Shown in pieces: positions 1 through 8,592 of a stretch of 64,000 nucleotides of DNA. Origin of the DNA: Nocardioides daeguensis (GTDB taxonomy: Bacteria; Actinomycetota; Actinomycetes; Propionibacteriales; Nocardioidaceae); contig NZ_JAHTKU010000004.1 in assembly GCF_019192965.1 (NCBI RefSeq), positions 1 through 64,000 on the forward strand, read 5' to 3'. The notes under the pieces are model-generated. The model was not told the DNA's origin, did not search any database, and saw only the letters and a program-made list of their open reading frames with translations. Each line of letters opens with the position of its first letter. Position 1 is the stretch's first letter. The position numbers and the translations under genes were made by a program.

Positions 1-717
1 GCGGCTCACCCCGCCACAGGCACCGGGTTCGGTGGCGACCGGAGCCGCGAGGGGGTGCAGGGTGGCCTTGATCCTCTCCGCGTCTTCGACGGTGCCGTAG
101 CCCTTGAGGCGCACTCCGCCGTGGCCGTCCTCGGCGAAGGACAGGTGCCGGGCGTGGTGGGCAGCGCGTTCGGCCTTCGCCTTCTCCTTCTCGGCGTCGA
201 CGATCGCGCTGTCGGGGTCGAGGTCGCGCACCACGTCGCTGAACGCGGTCTGCAGGCCGGACGCGTCGTGGCCGTGGGTGTCGACCAGGTCCAGCATCGC
301 GCCGGCGACCGCGGTTCGGAACTGCGGCACCCGCGGCAGGGTGTGCACCTTGGACGCGATCGCGCGGGCCTGGGGCAGGGTGACCCGACCAGTCTCGAGC
401 GCGGCCTGGACCTCGGGCAGGTCCCGCAGCTGCTCCACCGCCCGGACCAGCCCACCACCGCTGCCCTTGTGGCCGCCGGTGAGGTGGGTCAAGAAGTCCT
501 TGACCGTCGCCCACCCGAGGCCACGCACCGCGTCGGTGGCCTCGACACGTGCGATGCCCCGCAACAGGGCGGCATCGAGAAACGAACGGGCGGCGGTGAT
601 CGCCTCCACGCCCGCCACCGCGTCCGGACCGGCGAGCACGTCCCAGTCCTCACCGGCCAGCTCCGCGGCACGCTCGGCCACGGCTGTGGCCTGGTCGAGC
701 GCCCCGAGAGAAGACAT
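1..717 (-). CDS. DUF222 / 13E12-repeat HNH endonuclease family protein, 3' end beyond window
   Basis: An open minus-strand frame of 239 codons runs from an ATG at 717 off the left edge, so the C-terminal HNH nuclease part is not visible. The visible part is the alanine- and leucine-rich helical DUF222 region typical of actinobacterial 13E12-repeat proteins, with short motifs such as GLGWATVKDFL and VTLPQARAIA. These proteins usually end in an HNH domain and are presumed DNases of unproven role. A perfect SOS box lies 14 bp upstream of the start codon, so LexA control is likely. A second family member, split by a mobile element, lies near 21966. Family assignment is firm; nuclease activity is inferred. 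Confidence 0.85.
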   Translation of the reverse strand, partial: MSSLGALDQATAVAERAAELAGEDWDVLAGPDAVAGVEAITAARSFLDAALLRGIARVEATDAVRGLGWATVKDFLTHLTGGHKGSGGGLVRAVEQLRDLPEVQAALETGRVTLPQARAIASKVHTLPRVPQFRTAVAGAMLDLVDTHGHDASGLQTAFSDVVRDLDPDSAIVDAEKEKAKAERAAHHARHLSFAEDGHGGVRLKGYGTVEDAERIKATLHPLAAPVATEPGACGGVSR

Positions 718-730
718 GCGCTCAGTCTAG

Positions 731-746
731 TCGAACACATGTTCGA
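731..746. promoter_or_regulatory. SOS box (LexA operator) upstream of the DUF222/HNH gene
   Basis: TCGAACACATGTTCGA is a perfect match to the actinobacterial LexA consensus TCGAAC-N4-GTTCGA. It sits just upstream of the minus-strand start codon at 717 and would overlap its promoter. The lexA gene itself is in this window with similar boxes. Confidence 0.85.
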
Positions 747-783
747 GTCAAGAGTCTCGGGGGGCGAGTTCCTTGTGATGTCT

Positions 784-824
784 CAGGACATCGGTGACAG
801 TTCTGCATCAGGACATCGGTGACA
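784..824. repeat. IS481-like terminal remnant with two direct copies of a 16-mer
   Basis: CAGGACATCGGTGACA occurs at 784-799 and again at 809-824, 25 bp apart. Paired sequences of the type TGTCACCGATGTCCTG with ATGTCTCAGGACATC are typical of IS481-family ends in actinobacteria, from memory. No transposase is visible next to it, so this would be a solo or decayed end. The assignment rests on sequence resemblance only. Confidence 0.45.
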
Positions 825-829
825 TAGGG

Positions 830-1271
830 AGGGGTGTCGGTGGTGCCGCTCCTGCCCCGAAGGTCGGGCCGTGGCCGCCCAAGAACCCATCGATCCCCGT
901 GTCCGGCTCGCGATCTCACAGTGGCCTGACGACGCACCCCGAACCCGACGCCCGAAGGCGAGTCCGTCGAGGCTGGGCGACGAGACCAGGGGCAAGCCGC
1001 CCGGGTCCGAGCCGCGCTGGAGTCTCGGGTCTACGCTGCGGACCGATGAGCGTGCACGACGAGATGCACGCGACGGGCCTTCGCGCCGTGCCCTCGACGG
1101 CAGCACCGTTCCGCTACCTCGACGACCAGCTCCTCGATGGCTTGCCCCTGTTCGACCAACCCACCGCGGGCAGGCGCCAGCAGGCACGAGTGACGCCACC
1201 GGCCCGAACCCGACGTGCGCCAGGTCGGCAACGGCAGACCCCGCGGCCCACGCACCCCAACGACCGAAGTG
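830..1271. other. Intergenic stretch with no supported gene
   Basis: Several overlapping frames stay open here because of high GC, but none shows a recognisable domain, consistent codon bias or a ribosome-binding site. It lies between the IS481-like remnant and the end of the RibD-domain gene and may be degraded DNA left by insertion. Confidence 0.5.
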
Positions 1272-1835
1272 TCACGGAGGCGCGGGCCGATATCGCAGGA
1301 CGAGCGCCCCCGACCGGAACTCATGGCGATCCACCAGCTCGAGCTCGATGCGTTCGCGCAGACCGGCGAGCAACGTCGGACCGCGTCCGGCAAGGACCGG
1401 ATGCACGACGAACTCGTACTCATCGATCAGTCCCAGATCCGCCAATGCCAGCGGCAGCGTCACCCCGCCCAGCCACAGGCCCTCACCTGGCGCCTGCTTG
1501 AGCCGCCGAACCGCCTGACCCAGGTCGCCTTGCACCAGCTCGGCATTCCAGTCGACCGCGCTCAGCGTGCTCGACACGACGTACTTCTTGGCCCGGTCGA
1601 TGGACTCGGCGAACGGGACATCCCACTCGTCCATCCAGTCCGGCCAGGTGCCCGACGTCGGCCTCCGCCAGGCCGACTCCATCATCTCGTAGGTCACCCG
1701 GCCGTAGAGCAGCGCATCGGCCCGCGCCATCTCGGCGGTCCAGTAGCGCATCGACTCCGCGTCCGGCGCGAGACCGGCCTCGTGATGGCAGCAGCCGTCG
1801 AGGGTGAGGTTGATCGAGTATCGAAGTGGTCTCAT
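1272..1835 (-). CDS. RibD C-terminal domain (dihydrofolate-reductase-like) family protein
   Basis: A 187-residue protein starting MRPLRYSINLTLDGCC at the ATG at 1835, chosen because the family begins with a beta strand carrying SxxxSLDG-like residues. Later family features are the LLYGRVTYEMM segment, a VVSSTL strand and the GLWLGGVTLPLALADLGLIDEY segment that forms the NADPH-binding core. Length fits the stand-alone RibD_C/YwjB group, which are putative NADPH-dependent reductases of unknown substrate. A paralogue lies at 20128-20706. It is transcribed away from the repeat array at 1918-2121. Confidence 0.85.
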   Translation of the reverse strand: MRPLRYSINLTLDGCCHHEAGLAPDAESMRYWTAEMARADALLYGRVTYEMMESAWRRPTSGTWPDWMDEWDVPFAESIDRAKKYVVSSTLSAVDWNAELVQGDLGQAVRRLKQAPGEGLWLGGVTLPLALADLGLIDEYEFVVHPVLAGRGPTLLAGLRERIELELVDRHEFRSGALVLRYRPAPP

Positions 1836-1917
1836 CTCGCCACGCTCCTTGATGCGCCCCGCGTTCACCGGTCGATACCTCCGACTCCCGACCGCACCCA
1901 TTCTCATCGGTGCCCGG

Positions 1918-2121
1918 GGGTTTCGAGGCTCGTCGCTAGCGCTCCTCGCACCTCAACCACCGGGCGGCGCATCGCTAGCGCTCCTCGCACCTCAACCACC
2001 GGGCCGGCTCGTCGCTAGCGCTCCTCGCACCTCAACCACCGGGCGGCGCTTCGCTGGCGCTCCTCGCACCTCAACCACCGGGCGGCGCATCGCTGGCGCT
2101 CCTCGCACCTCAACCACCGGG
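1918..2121. repeat. Dispersed-repeat array, five units of about 39 bp
   Basis: The core CACCTCAACCACCGGG recurs five times at a spacing of about 39 bp, each preceded by CTAGCGCTCCTCG or CTGGCGCTCCTCG. The first unit has the leader GTTTCGAGGCTCG. The same family occurs at 14515-14655, 21669-21840 and 22751-22816. The leader and core can pair (CGAGG with CCTC), so each unit may form a weak hairpin. There are no unique spacers, so this is not a CRISPR. Confidence 0.8.
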
Positions 2122-2143
2122 CAGGCCCGGCCGCAGGAACGCC

Positions 2144-2179
2144 GACGGCCCGGCCCCTCCGAGGAGGGACCGGGCCGTC
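2144..2179 (-). terminator. Hairpin terminator of nrdJ
   Basis: GACGGCCCGG at 2144-2153 pairs perfectly with CCGGGCCGTC at 2170-2179, with additional pairing of CTCC and GGAG inside the loop. It lies about 30 bp past the nrdJ stop codon. There is no clear U-tract, as is common in high-GC actinobacteria. Confidence 0.7.
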
Positions 2180-2211
2180 GTACGTCGCCGTCGTCTCGCG
2201 ACGACCTCAGA

Positions 2212-5100
2212 TCAGCTGCAGCCGGAGGTGCTGCCGCAGCCCTCGCAGACGTAGCAGGACCCGGCCGGCCGCATCTTCGTGCCACACGTCATGCACAGCG
2301 GGCTGTCGACGGCATGGCCGGTGATCTGCTCGAGGAGTTCGGCGGTGGTCTTGGCGACCTTCACCTCGGGGGCGCCGGCGAGGGGGTCCTCGTCGGCGAC
2401 CTCGACGACCTCGGCCTCGACCGGGGCCGCCTTGGCGGGGGCACTCTCGACGAGCTCGGAGGCGTTGCCGGTCTCCTCGATCGGCTCGTAGGAGCCGGTC
2501 TCGAGGTGGCGCTGGCGCTCGTCGGCGGAGTAGATGCCGAGGGCCGAGCGCTCATCGAAGGACAGGTAGTCGAGCGCCAGGCGGCGGAAGACGTAGTCCA
2601 TGATCGACTGGGCCATCCGCACGTCCGGGTCGTCGGTGAGGCCGGCGGGCTCGAAGCGCAGGTTGGTGAACTTCGAGACGTAGGTCTCGAGCGGGACGCC
2701 GTACTGCAGGCCGATGGACACGGCGATCGAGAAGGCGTCCATCACGCCGGCGAGGGTCGAGCCCTGCTTGCCGAGCTTGAGGAAGATCTCGCCGAGGGTG
2801 TTGTCGTCGTGGGCGCCCGAGGTCATGTAGCCCTCGGCGCCGGCCACCGTGAAGGAGGTGGTGCGGGCCTGGCGGGACTTCGGGAGGCGCTTGCGGGTCG
2901 GCGCGTAGACGACCTTCTCGACGACCTTCTCCACGACCTTGGCGTCCGCGTCGGCCGCCGCGGCGGCGTCCTTCTTGGCCTTGCCGCCGCCGTCGGCCAG
3001 CGGCTGGCCGACCTTGCAGTTGTCGCGGTAGATCGCGGTGGCCTTGAGGCCGAGCTTCCACGACTCCATGTAGATCTGCTCGATCTCCTCGACCGACGCC
3101 GACTCGGGCAGGTTGACGGTCTTGGAGATGGCGCCGGACAGGAACGGCTGGCAGGCGGCCATCATCAAGACGTGGCCCATGGGCTTGAGCGCACGCTCGC
3201 CCATGGCGGTGTCGAAGACCTCGTAGTGCTCCGGCTTGAGGCCGGGAGCGTCGACGACGTGGCCGTGCTCGCCGATGTAGGCGACAATCGCCTCGATCAG
3301 CTCCGGCTCGTAGCCGAGCTTCTTCAGGGCCCGCGGGATGGTCTGGTTGACGATCTGCAGCGAACCGCCGCCGACGAGCTTCTTGAACTTCACCAGGGAG
3401 AAGTCGGGCTCGATGCCGGTGGTGTCGCAGTCCATCATGAAGCCGATGGTGCCGGTGGGCGCGAGCACCGAGGCCTGCGCGTTGCGGAAGCCGTTGGTCT
3501 TGCCGAGGTCGACGACCTTGGCCCACTCCTCGGTGGCCAGCTTGTGGACCTCGGCGTCGGCGATGTGCAGGGTGCGCACGTCGTCGTTGGCGGCCTGGTG
3601 CTTGCGCATCACGCGCTGGTGGGCCTCGGCGTTGCGGGCGTAGCCGTTGTAGGGGCCGACGATCGCGGCGAGCTCGGCCGAGCGGCGGTACGACGTACCG
3701 GTCATCAGCGACGTGACGGTGGCCGCCATCGCGCGACCGCCCTCGGAGTCGTAGCCGAGACCCATCGCCATGAGCAGCGCGCCGAGGTTGGCGTAGCCGA
3801 TGCCGAGCTGGCGGTAGTTGCGGGTGGTCTCGCCGATCGGCTCGGTCGGGAAGTCGGCGAAGCAGATCGAGATGTCCATCGCGGTGATGATCAGCTCGAC
3901 GGCCTTCGCGAACAGCGGGGCGTCGAAGGTGTCGTCGTCGCGCAGGAACTTGAGCAGGTTCAGCGAGGCCAGGTTGCACGAGGAGTTGTCGAGCGACATG
4001 TACTCCGAGCACGGGTTGGACGCGGTGATCCGGCCGGTCTCGGGGTTGGTGTGCCAGTCGTTGATCGTGTCGTCGTACTGCAGGCCCGGGTCGGCGCAGG
4101 CCCAGGCGGCCTCGCTGATCTTGCGGAACAGGGTGCGCGCGTCGACGGTCTCGATGACCTCGCCGGTCATCCGGGCGCGCAAGCCGAACTCGGTGCCGTT
4201 CTCGACGGCGCGCATGAACTCGTCGTTGACGCGCACGGAGTTGTTGGCGTTCTGGTACTGGACCGAGGTGATGTCCTTGCCGCCGAGGTCCATGTCGAAC
4301 CCGGCGTCGCGCAGGGCGCGGATCTTGTCCTCCTCGCGCCACTTCGTCTCGACGAACTCCTCGATGTCGGGGTGGTCGACGTCGAGGACGACCATCTTGG
4401 CCGCGCGACGCGTCGCGCCGCCCGACTTGATGGTGCCGGCCGACGCGTCGGCGCCGCGCATGAAGGAGACCGGGCCGGACGCCGTGCCGCCGCTGCTGAG
4501 GAGCTCCTTGGAAGAGCGGATCCGGGAGAGGTTCAGGCCGGCACCGGAGCCGCCCTTGAAGATGAAGCCCTCCTCCTTGTACCAGTTGAGGATCGAGTCC
4601 ATGGAGTCGTCGACGGAGAGGATGAAGCAGGCCGAGACCTGCTGCGGAGCGGTGGTGCCGACGTTGAACCAGACCGGGGAGTTGAAGGAGAAGTACTGGT
4701 TGGCCAGCAGCCAGGTCAGCTCGTGCTCGAAGACCTCCGCGTCCGCCGCGCTCGCGAAGTAGCCGTTCTCCTTGCCCGCCTTGACGTAGGTCGACACGAC
4801 CCGGTCGATGAGCTGCTTGAGGCCGCGCTCCCGCTCCGGCGTGCCGACGGCGCCGCGGAAGTACTTGGTGGTGACGATGGTGGAGGCGTTGAGCGACCAG
4901 AACTCGGGGAACTCGACACCGAGCTGCTCGAAGACGGTCTCGCCGGTCCTCCAGTTGGTCTGGACGACGTCGCGCCGCTCCCAGGTGATCTCGTCGTACG
5001 GGTGCACCCCCTCGGTGCTGAAGACCCGCTGGATCTTCAGTCCCTTCTTGGGGTAGCGCGCCGTCTCGCTGGGCGTGTGGCTGCGGGCCGTCTCGGTCAT
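2212..5100 (-). CDS. nrdJ: Vitamin B12-dependent ribonucleoside-diphosphate reductase (class II)
   Basis: This 962-residue enzyme reduces ribonucleotides to deoxyribonucleotides using adenosylcobalamin, so it works with or without oxygen. The start MTETARSHTPSE at 5100 follows a GGAG-type ribosome-binding site. Visible features are the substrate region (FNSPVWFNVG, SACFILSVDDSMDSI), the active-site loop NPCSEYMSLDNSSCNLASLNL and the PTGTIGFMMDCDTTGIEPDF segment. The C-terminal cysteine cluster CMTCGTKM...CYVCEGCG is the expected redox-relay and zinc tail. Length and motifs are intact with no intein. It lies downstream of nrdR on the same strand, matching the nrdRJ operon of Streptomyces. Confidence 0.97.
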   Translation of the reverse strand: MTETARSHTPSETARYPKKGLKIQRVFSTEGVHPYDEITWERRDVVQTNWRTGETVFEQLGVEFPEFWSLNASTIVTTKYFRGAVGTPERERGLKQLIDRVVSTYVKAGKENGYFASAADAEVFEHELTWLLANQYFSFNSPVWFNVGTTAPQQVSACFILSVDDSMDSILNWYKEEGFIFKGGSGAGLNLSRIRSSKELLSSGGTASGPVSFMRGADASAGTIKSGGATRRAAKMVVLDVDHPDIEEFVETKWREEDKIRALRDAGFDMDLGGKDITSVQYQNANNSVRVNDEFMRAVENGTEFGLRARMTGEVIETVDARTLFRKISEAAWACADPGLQYDDTINDWHTNPETGRITASNPCSEYMSLDNSSCNLASLNLLKFLRDDDTFDAPLFAKAVELIITAMDISICFADFPTEPIGETTRNYRQLGIGYANLGALLMAMGLGYDSEGGRAMAATVTSLMTGTSYRRSAELAAIVGPYNGYARNAEAHQRVMRKHQAANDDVRTLHIADAEVHKLATEEWAKVVDLGKTNGFRNAQASVLAPTGTIGFMMDCDTTGIEPDFSLVKFKKLVGGGSLQIVNQTIPRALKKLGYEPELIEAIVAYIGEHGHVVDAPGLKPEHYEVFDTAMGERALKPMGHVLMMAACQPFLSGAISKTVNLPESASVEEIEQIYMESWKLGLKATAIYRDNCKVGQPLADGGGKAKKDAAAAADADAKVVEKVVEKVVYAPTRKRLPKSRQARTTSFTVAGAEGYMTSGAHDDNTLGEIFLKLGKQGSTLAGVMDAFSIAVSIGLQYGVPLETYVSKFTNLRFEPAGLTDDPDVRMAQSIMDYVFRRLALDYLSFDERSALGIYSADERQRHLETGSYEPIEETGNASELVESAPAKAAPVEAEVVEVADEDPLAGAPEVKVAKTTAELLEQITGHAVDSPLCMTCGTKMRPAGSCYVCEGCGSTSGCS

Positions 5101-5156
5101 GGCTCTCCTGGTCTCCTCTGTGCGGCGGGTCTGTGCGGCGTGCGGTCGTCGGCGAT

Positions 5157-5232
5157 GCAGCAGGAGCAACAGGCTCCTGCCCGGAAGGGGAAGATGGTGG
5201 CCCGGCAGGCAGCTTCCCCACTACCTGCCGGG
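5157..5232 (-). promoter_or_regulatory. Two hairpins in the nrdR-nrdJ intergenic leader
   Basis: GCCCGGCAGG at 5199-5208 pairs with CCTGCCGGGC at 5223-5232, and GCAGGAGC near 5157 pairs with GCTCCTGC near 5177. The first could be an nrdR terminator or attenuator. A cobalamin riboswitch would be biologically plausible in front of nrdJ, but I could not find the conserved B12 box in this 140-nt leader. Confidence 0.5.
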
Positions 5233-5241
5233 CGTTTGTGG

Positions 5242-5733
5242 TCAGCCCGTCGTGGCGGGCTGAGGTCCCTCGGACTGGAGCTGGCGCTCGGCCCGCATCA
5301 GGGAGATCTCGTTCTCGAAGTCGGCGGCCGAGTCGAAGCCGCGGTAGACGGAGGCGAAGCGGAGGTAGGCGACCTCGTCGAGGCGACGCAGCGGCGGGAG
5401 GATCGCCAGGCCCACCTCGTGGGCGGCGATCTCGGGGCTGCCGGCCAGCCGGAGCTGGTCCTCGACCTCCTGGCCCAGCCGGGCCAGGTCGTCCTCGTCC
5501 ACCGGGCGACCCTTGCAGGCCTTGCGGACGCCGGCGACGGCCTTCTCGCGGGTGAACGGCTCGGTGGCGCCGGAGCGCTTGAGCACGGTCAGCTGCATGG
5601 CCTCGACGGTCGTGAACCGCTTCTCACAGCTCGGCGACTGGCAGACCCGGCGGCGCCGGATCGAGCAGCCGTCGTCGGCGACGCGGGAGTCGAGGACCTT
5701 GGTGTCGTGGTGCTTGCAGTACGGACAGTGCAT
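5242..5733 (-). CDS. nrdR: Transcriptional repressor NrdR
   Basis: The 163-residue protein begins [17 protein letters not shown] at 5733 and carries the four-cysteine zinc ribbon (CPYC and CQSPSC) followed by an ATP-cone domain ([22 protein letters not shown]). NrdR senses ATP/dATP and represses ribonucleotide reductase genes by binding paired NrdR boxes. It is encoded directly upstream of nrdJ. The segment [16 protein letters not shown] is the usual C-terminal signature. Full length. Confidence 0.96.
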   Translation of the reverse strand: MHCPYCKHHDTKVLDSRVADDGCSIRRRRVCQSPSCEKRFTTVEAMQLTVLKRSGATEPFTREKAVAGVRKACKGRPVDEDDLARLGQEVEDQLRLAGSPEIAAHEVGLAILPPLRRLDEVAYLRFASVYRGFDSAADFENEISLMRAERQLQSEGPQPATTG

Positions 5734-6066
5734 GGTTCCCCTCCTCCCGAGGCGGCGAGCTGTGAACAAGGTCCCCAGCCTGTGGAAAAGGTGGGGCGAT
5801 CTGTGGGTTTCCACTCCGGCCCTGTGAGTGACGGGACGTCACTCTGTGGACTAGATGTGGAGAACTACATAGTTGTAACTACTAGATGTAGTGGTAACCG
5901 TACGCCCCGGCCACCACTGATGCAAGCGCGGGTCGCCACGAGTTCGGCGCCGGGCCGATCACCGGCGAGTTTGTGCAGGTCACCCCGCACGAGACCCGCG
6001 CAGCGGTAGGTTTCCGAGCGGCGTTGCGCACCCGTACGCCGACCCCCGCATCCCCCTGGAGAGGCC
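5734..6066. promoter_or_regulatory. nrdR upstream region with candidate NrdR boxes
   Basis: Within this gene-free interval CTAGATGTGG begins at 5851 and CTAGATGTAG at 5882, exactly 31 bp apart, the helical phasing typical of paired NrdR boxes. The second sits in the palindrome ACTAC-N5-GTAGT. A third palindrome, AACTACATAGTT, lies between them. The region would hold the nrdRJ promoter and also drives the divergent lipoprotein gene at 6067. Box assignment is by pattern and context. Confidence 0.55.
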
Positions 6067-6582
6067 ATGTCCGTCCGCACCCGCACCTCCCGCACCCGCC
6101 GGGCCGCGATCGCCGTCGCGGCCGCCGCCCTCCTCCCCCTGGGCCTGGCCGCCTGCGGCGACGACGCCGCCGAGAACGCCGCCGAGAAGGCCATCGAGGA
6201 CGCCAACGGCGGCGACGTGGACGTCGACATCGACGGCGACAACGTCAAGATCGAGGGCAGCGACGGCGCCGTGCAGTACGGCTCCGAGCTTCCCGACGAC
6301 TTCCCGCGCGACGAGGTCCCGCTCGTCGGCGAGGTGACGATCGGCACCTCCTCCACCACCGACGGCACGAAGGGGTGGACGGTCGCCACCACGACCGACG
6401 CCAGCCCGGACGACGCTTTCGAGGAGGCGAAGGCCGCGCTCGAGGACGCCGGGTTCGCGATCGACGGGATCGAGTCCGGCAACTACGCCCAGCTGAAGAG
6501 CGACGCGTACCGCCTGGTGCTGACCGCGTCCGAGGGCGCAGACGGCGCCCAGATCTCCTACATCGTCTCCACCGCGGACTGA
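6067..6582 (+). CDS. Small secreted lipoprotein of unknown function
   Basis: A 171-residue protein with a twin-arginine-rich n-region, a hydrophobic stretch AIAVAAAALLPLGL and the lipobox LAAC near residue 30, so it should be lipid-anchored outside the membrane. The mature part is acidic (VDVDIDGDNVKIEGSDG) and then carries a compact domain with SELPDDFPRDEVPLVG. Similar acidic lipoproteins are common in Nocardioides, but I recognise no function. It is divergent from nrdR. Confidence 0.75.
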   Translation: MSVRTRTSRTRRAAIAVAAAALLPLGLAACGDDAAENAAEKAIEDANGGDVDVDIDGDNVKIEGSDGAVQYGSELPDDFPRDEVPLVGEVTIGTSSTTDGTKGWTVATTTDASPDDAFEEAKAALEDAGFAIDGIESGNYAQLKSDAYRLVLTASEGADGAQISYIVSTAD

Positions 6583-6637
6583 CCGGGCCGACCCCGATGG
6601 CGCGTTGGCTGAGCAATCCAGCCACCCATCAGCAACA

Positions 6638-6979
6638 ATGACCGCCGTGACGGGTGGCAAGCGGGCTGGCGATCGGACGAAGGCGAGGTTCCGCCCCGCG
6701 CTGGCGCTGATCGCCGTCGGCGTGACCGCGTCCATCGTGGCGTGGGGATACCTCGTGGTGGCCGCCATCGACTTCGGCGCCACGGCCCGCCACGACGGCA
6801 AGACCAGCGCGTGGGCGCTGCTCGTCGTGGCCTCCCTGGGCGCCATGCTCTGCCTCTTCCTCACCTTCATGCTGGCCATCCGGCTCTCCCACGCCCTCGG
6901 CTTCAGCGCCGACCACCACGCGCCGCGCCCCAAGCGCGACCCCGCCGCCCCCAAGGGCGGCAAGCGCGCCGCCCGCTGA
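6638..6979 (+). CDS. Small two-helix membrane protein
   Basis: The 113-residue product starting MTAVTGGKRAGDR has two hydrophobic segments, ALALIAVGVTASIVAWGYLVV and WALLVVASLGAMLCLFLTFML, and a basic, proline-rich tail ending KGGKRAAR. No family is recognised. It follows the lipoprotein gene by 55 bp and ends before a strong convergent hairpin. Confidence 0.65.
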   Translation: MTAVTGGKRAGDRTKARFRPALALIAVGVTASIVAWGYLVVAAIDFGATARHDGKTSAWALLVVASLGAMLCLFLTFMLAIRLSHALGFSADHHAPRPKRDPAAPKGGKRAAR

Positions 6980-7017
6980 GTCGCGCACCCGAGGGCACCC
7001 GAGCCCGCGAGACGCGC

Positions 7018-7054
7018 GAGGGGCGGGATCCGGTTCGGTCGGATCCCGCCCCTC
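7018..7054. terminator. Bidirectional hairpin terminator
   Basis: A 14-bp perfect inverted repeat, GAGGGGCGGGATCC with GGATCCCGCCCCTC, has a 9-nt loop. It lies between the convergent genes ending at 6979 and 7108 and probably ends both transcripts. Confidence 0.85.
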
Positions 7055-7107
7055 GTCTTCCCCATCTCCGCTGGGGTCGAGGCAGCGGAGAAGTCGTGGC
7101 CCAGCGC

Positions 7108-7488
7108 CTAGCGCGTGGGGACCCGCAGCTCCTGACCGACGTAGACGACACTGCCGTCGATCGTGTTGAGCTGCTGGATGGTGTCCATCATGTCGCGCAC
7201 GTCGTCGCCCGAGGTCGCCGCGGCGTCGCTGGCGATGTCCCACAGGGTGTCGCCGGGGGCGACCGTCACCAACCGCACCTGCGGGTCGCCGCCGTCGACG
7301 CGGGTCGCCGCCGAGCCGGCCGCCAGCCAGATCGCGGCGAGCGCGACGGCGGCGAGGGCCAGCAGGAAGACGAGCGCGCGGCCGCGCCGGGTCAGCCGGA
7401 CCTGCCCGCGGGCAGCGGGGCGGCGTACGGCGACGCTCGTCGGACGACGGACGGGGGCGACGCGCGGGGCGAGGGTGACGGTGCTCAT
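7108..7488 (-). CDS. LysM-domain membrane protein, SOS cell-division inhibitor-like (DivS/ChiZ position)
   Basis: A 126-residue protein with a basic N-terminus, one transmembrane helix (ALVFLLALAAVALAAIWLAAG, about residues 39-59) and a C-terminal LysM peptidoglycan-binding motif (VTVAPGDTLWDIASDAAA...VYVGQELRVP). Divergent placement next to lexA with shared SOS boxes matches DivS of Corynebacterium and ChiZ/Rv2719c of Mycobacterium, which restrain septation during DNA damage. That function here is inferred from synteny and domain layout. Confidence 0.8.
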   Translation of the reverse strand: MSTVTLAPRVAPVRRPTSVAVRRPAARGQVRLTRRGRALVFLLALAAVALAAIWLAAGSAATRVDGGDPQVRLVTVAPGDTLWDIASDAAATSGDDVRDMMDTIQQLNTIDGSVVYVGQELRVPTR

Positions 7489-7578
7489 GGTGACCTCCGG
7501 GGGAAGGGACGGGGCTGACTGCGACCAGGGAGGTTGTAGCCAGGGGGTCCGACGGAAGGTGTTCGACCAGACGTTCGA

Positions 7579-7683
7579 TCGAACATGTGTACGAGACTAG
7601 ATCAGGTGTTCGAACATTTCCAGCACCGTTCGAAAGTTCGTTCGACCGGCGTGTCGCGACACGCGCTTCGAACAGATGTTTGA
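7579..7683. promoter_or_regulatory. Three SOS boxes between the LysM gene and lexA
   Basis: Three near-consensus LexA sites lie in the divergent promoter region: TCGAACATGTGTACGA at 7579-7594, TCGAAAGTTCGTTCGA at 7630-7645 and TCGAACAGATGTTTGA at 7668-7683. Each differs from TCGAAC-N4-GTTCGA by one base. They would give LexA autoregulation and SOS control of the LysM gene. Confidence 0.85.
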
Positions 7684-7767
7684 AACCGCCGGGCCGGTTC
7701 GTTACCGTCGTGCCACGGGCCCGGTCGATCCGGGCCGCACCACCCGACCCGATCTGGAGGGCGATCC

Positions 7768-8526
7768 ATGGCTGACCGCAAGGGCACTGAGCGCACGGGC
7801 GGCGGGCGGGCGAGCAGCGTCACGGAGCTGCCCGACGGACCCGCCGACGCGACCGGCCTGACCCCGCGCCAGCAGCGGGTCCTGGCCCACATCAAGGACA
7901 GCATCGAGAAGCGGGGCTACCCGCCGAGCATGCGCGAGATCGGCCAGGCGGTCGGGCTCACCAGCACCTCCAGCGTCGCCCACCAGCTGCGCACCCTCGA
8001 GGAGAAGGGCTACCTCAAGCGCGACCCCAACCGGCCGCGCGCCCTCGAGGTCTTCCTGCCCGAGGTGATGGCCGCCCGCCGCGCCATCGGCAACGTCGAG
8101 GACCCCGACCGCGCGACGTACGACGAGACCGGGATCGGCGACGCCGCGCCGGTGCCCGCCAACGTGCCCGTCGTCGGCCGGATCGCCGCCGGTGGCCCGA
8201 TCCTCGCCGAGGAGCGCATCGAGGACGTCTTCCCGCTCCCGCGCCAGCTCGTCGGGGACGGCCAGCTGTTCCTTCTCGAGGTCAGCGGAGAGTCGATGAT
8301 CGAGGCCGCCATCTGCGACGGCGACTACGTCGTGATCCGCCAGCAGCCGACCGCCGAGAACGGCGAGATCGTCGCCGCGATGATCGACGGCGAGGCCACC
8401 GTCAAGACCTTCCAGCGCAAGGGCGGCCAGGTCTGGCTGCTCCCCCACAACCCGGCGTTCGAGCCGATCGACGGCACCAACGCGACCATCCTCGGCAAGG
8501 TCACGGCGGTGTTGCGGAGGGTTTGA
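7768..8526 (+). CDS. lexA: LexA repressor/autopeptidase
   Basis: A 252-residue SOS repressor. The N-terminal winged helix includes [29 protein letters not shown] (described by its ends: residues 31 to 59), and the C-terminal S24 peptidase domain has the self-cleavage site at Ala141-Gly142, catalytic Ser176 in VSGESM and Lys213 in EATVKTF. A 25-30 residue N-terminal extension is usual in actinobacteria. The start is the ATG at 7768 after a GGAGG site. Controlled genes visible here are lexA, the LysM gene and the DUF222/HNH gene at the left edge. Confidence 0.97.
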   Translation: MADRKGTERTGGGRASSVTELPDGPADATGLTPRQQRVLAHIKDSIEKRGYPPSMREIGQAVGLTSTSSVAHQLRTLEEKGYLKRDPNRPRALEVFLPEVMAARRAIGNVEDPDRATYDETGIGDAAPVPANVPVVGRIAAGGPILAEERIEDVFPLPRQLVGDGQLFLLEVSGESMIEAAICDGDYVVIRQQPTAENGEIVAAMIDGEATVKTFQRKGGQVWLLPHNPAFEPIDGTNATILGKVTAVLRRV

Positions 8527-8592
8527 GGTCCGCCTCCATCAGGAGTGGCATAGGGTCGGACCGTCCTATCGCCATACCGAAGGCCGGTCCTG

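Noticed and set aside
2212..5100. Intein in NrdJ
   Set aside because: Inteins are frequent in these enzymes, but the length is normal and the active-site loops are uninterrupted.
5101..5241. Cobalamin riboswitch before nrdJ
   Set aside because: Plausible for a B12-dependent enzyme, but the conserved B12 box was not found; only two GC-rich hairpins are seen. A covariance-model search would settle it.
1804..6009. A 1401-codon plus-strand open frame
   Set aside because: It is antisense to nrdJ and nrdR, which are certain genes. Its product is a low-complexity Gly/Leu/Val/Asp sequence typical of the third-frame shadow of GC-rich genes.
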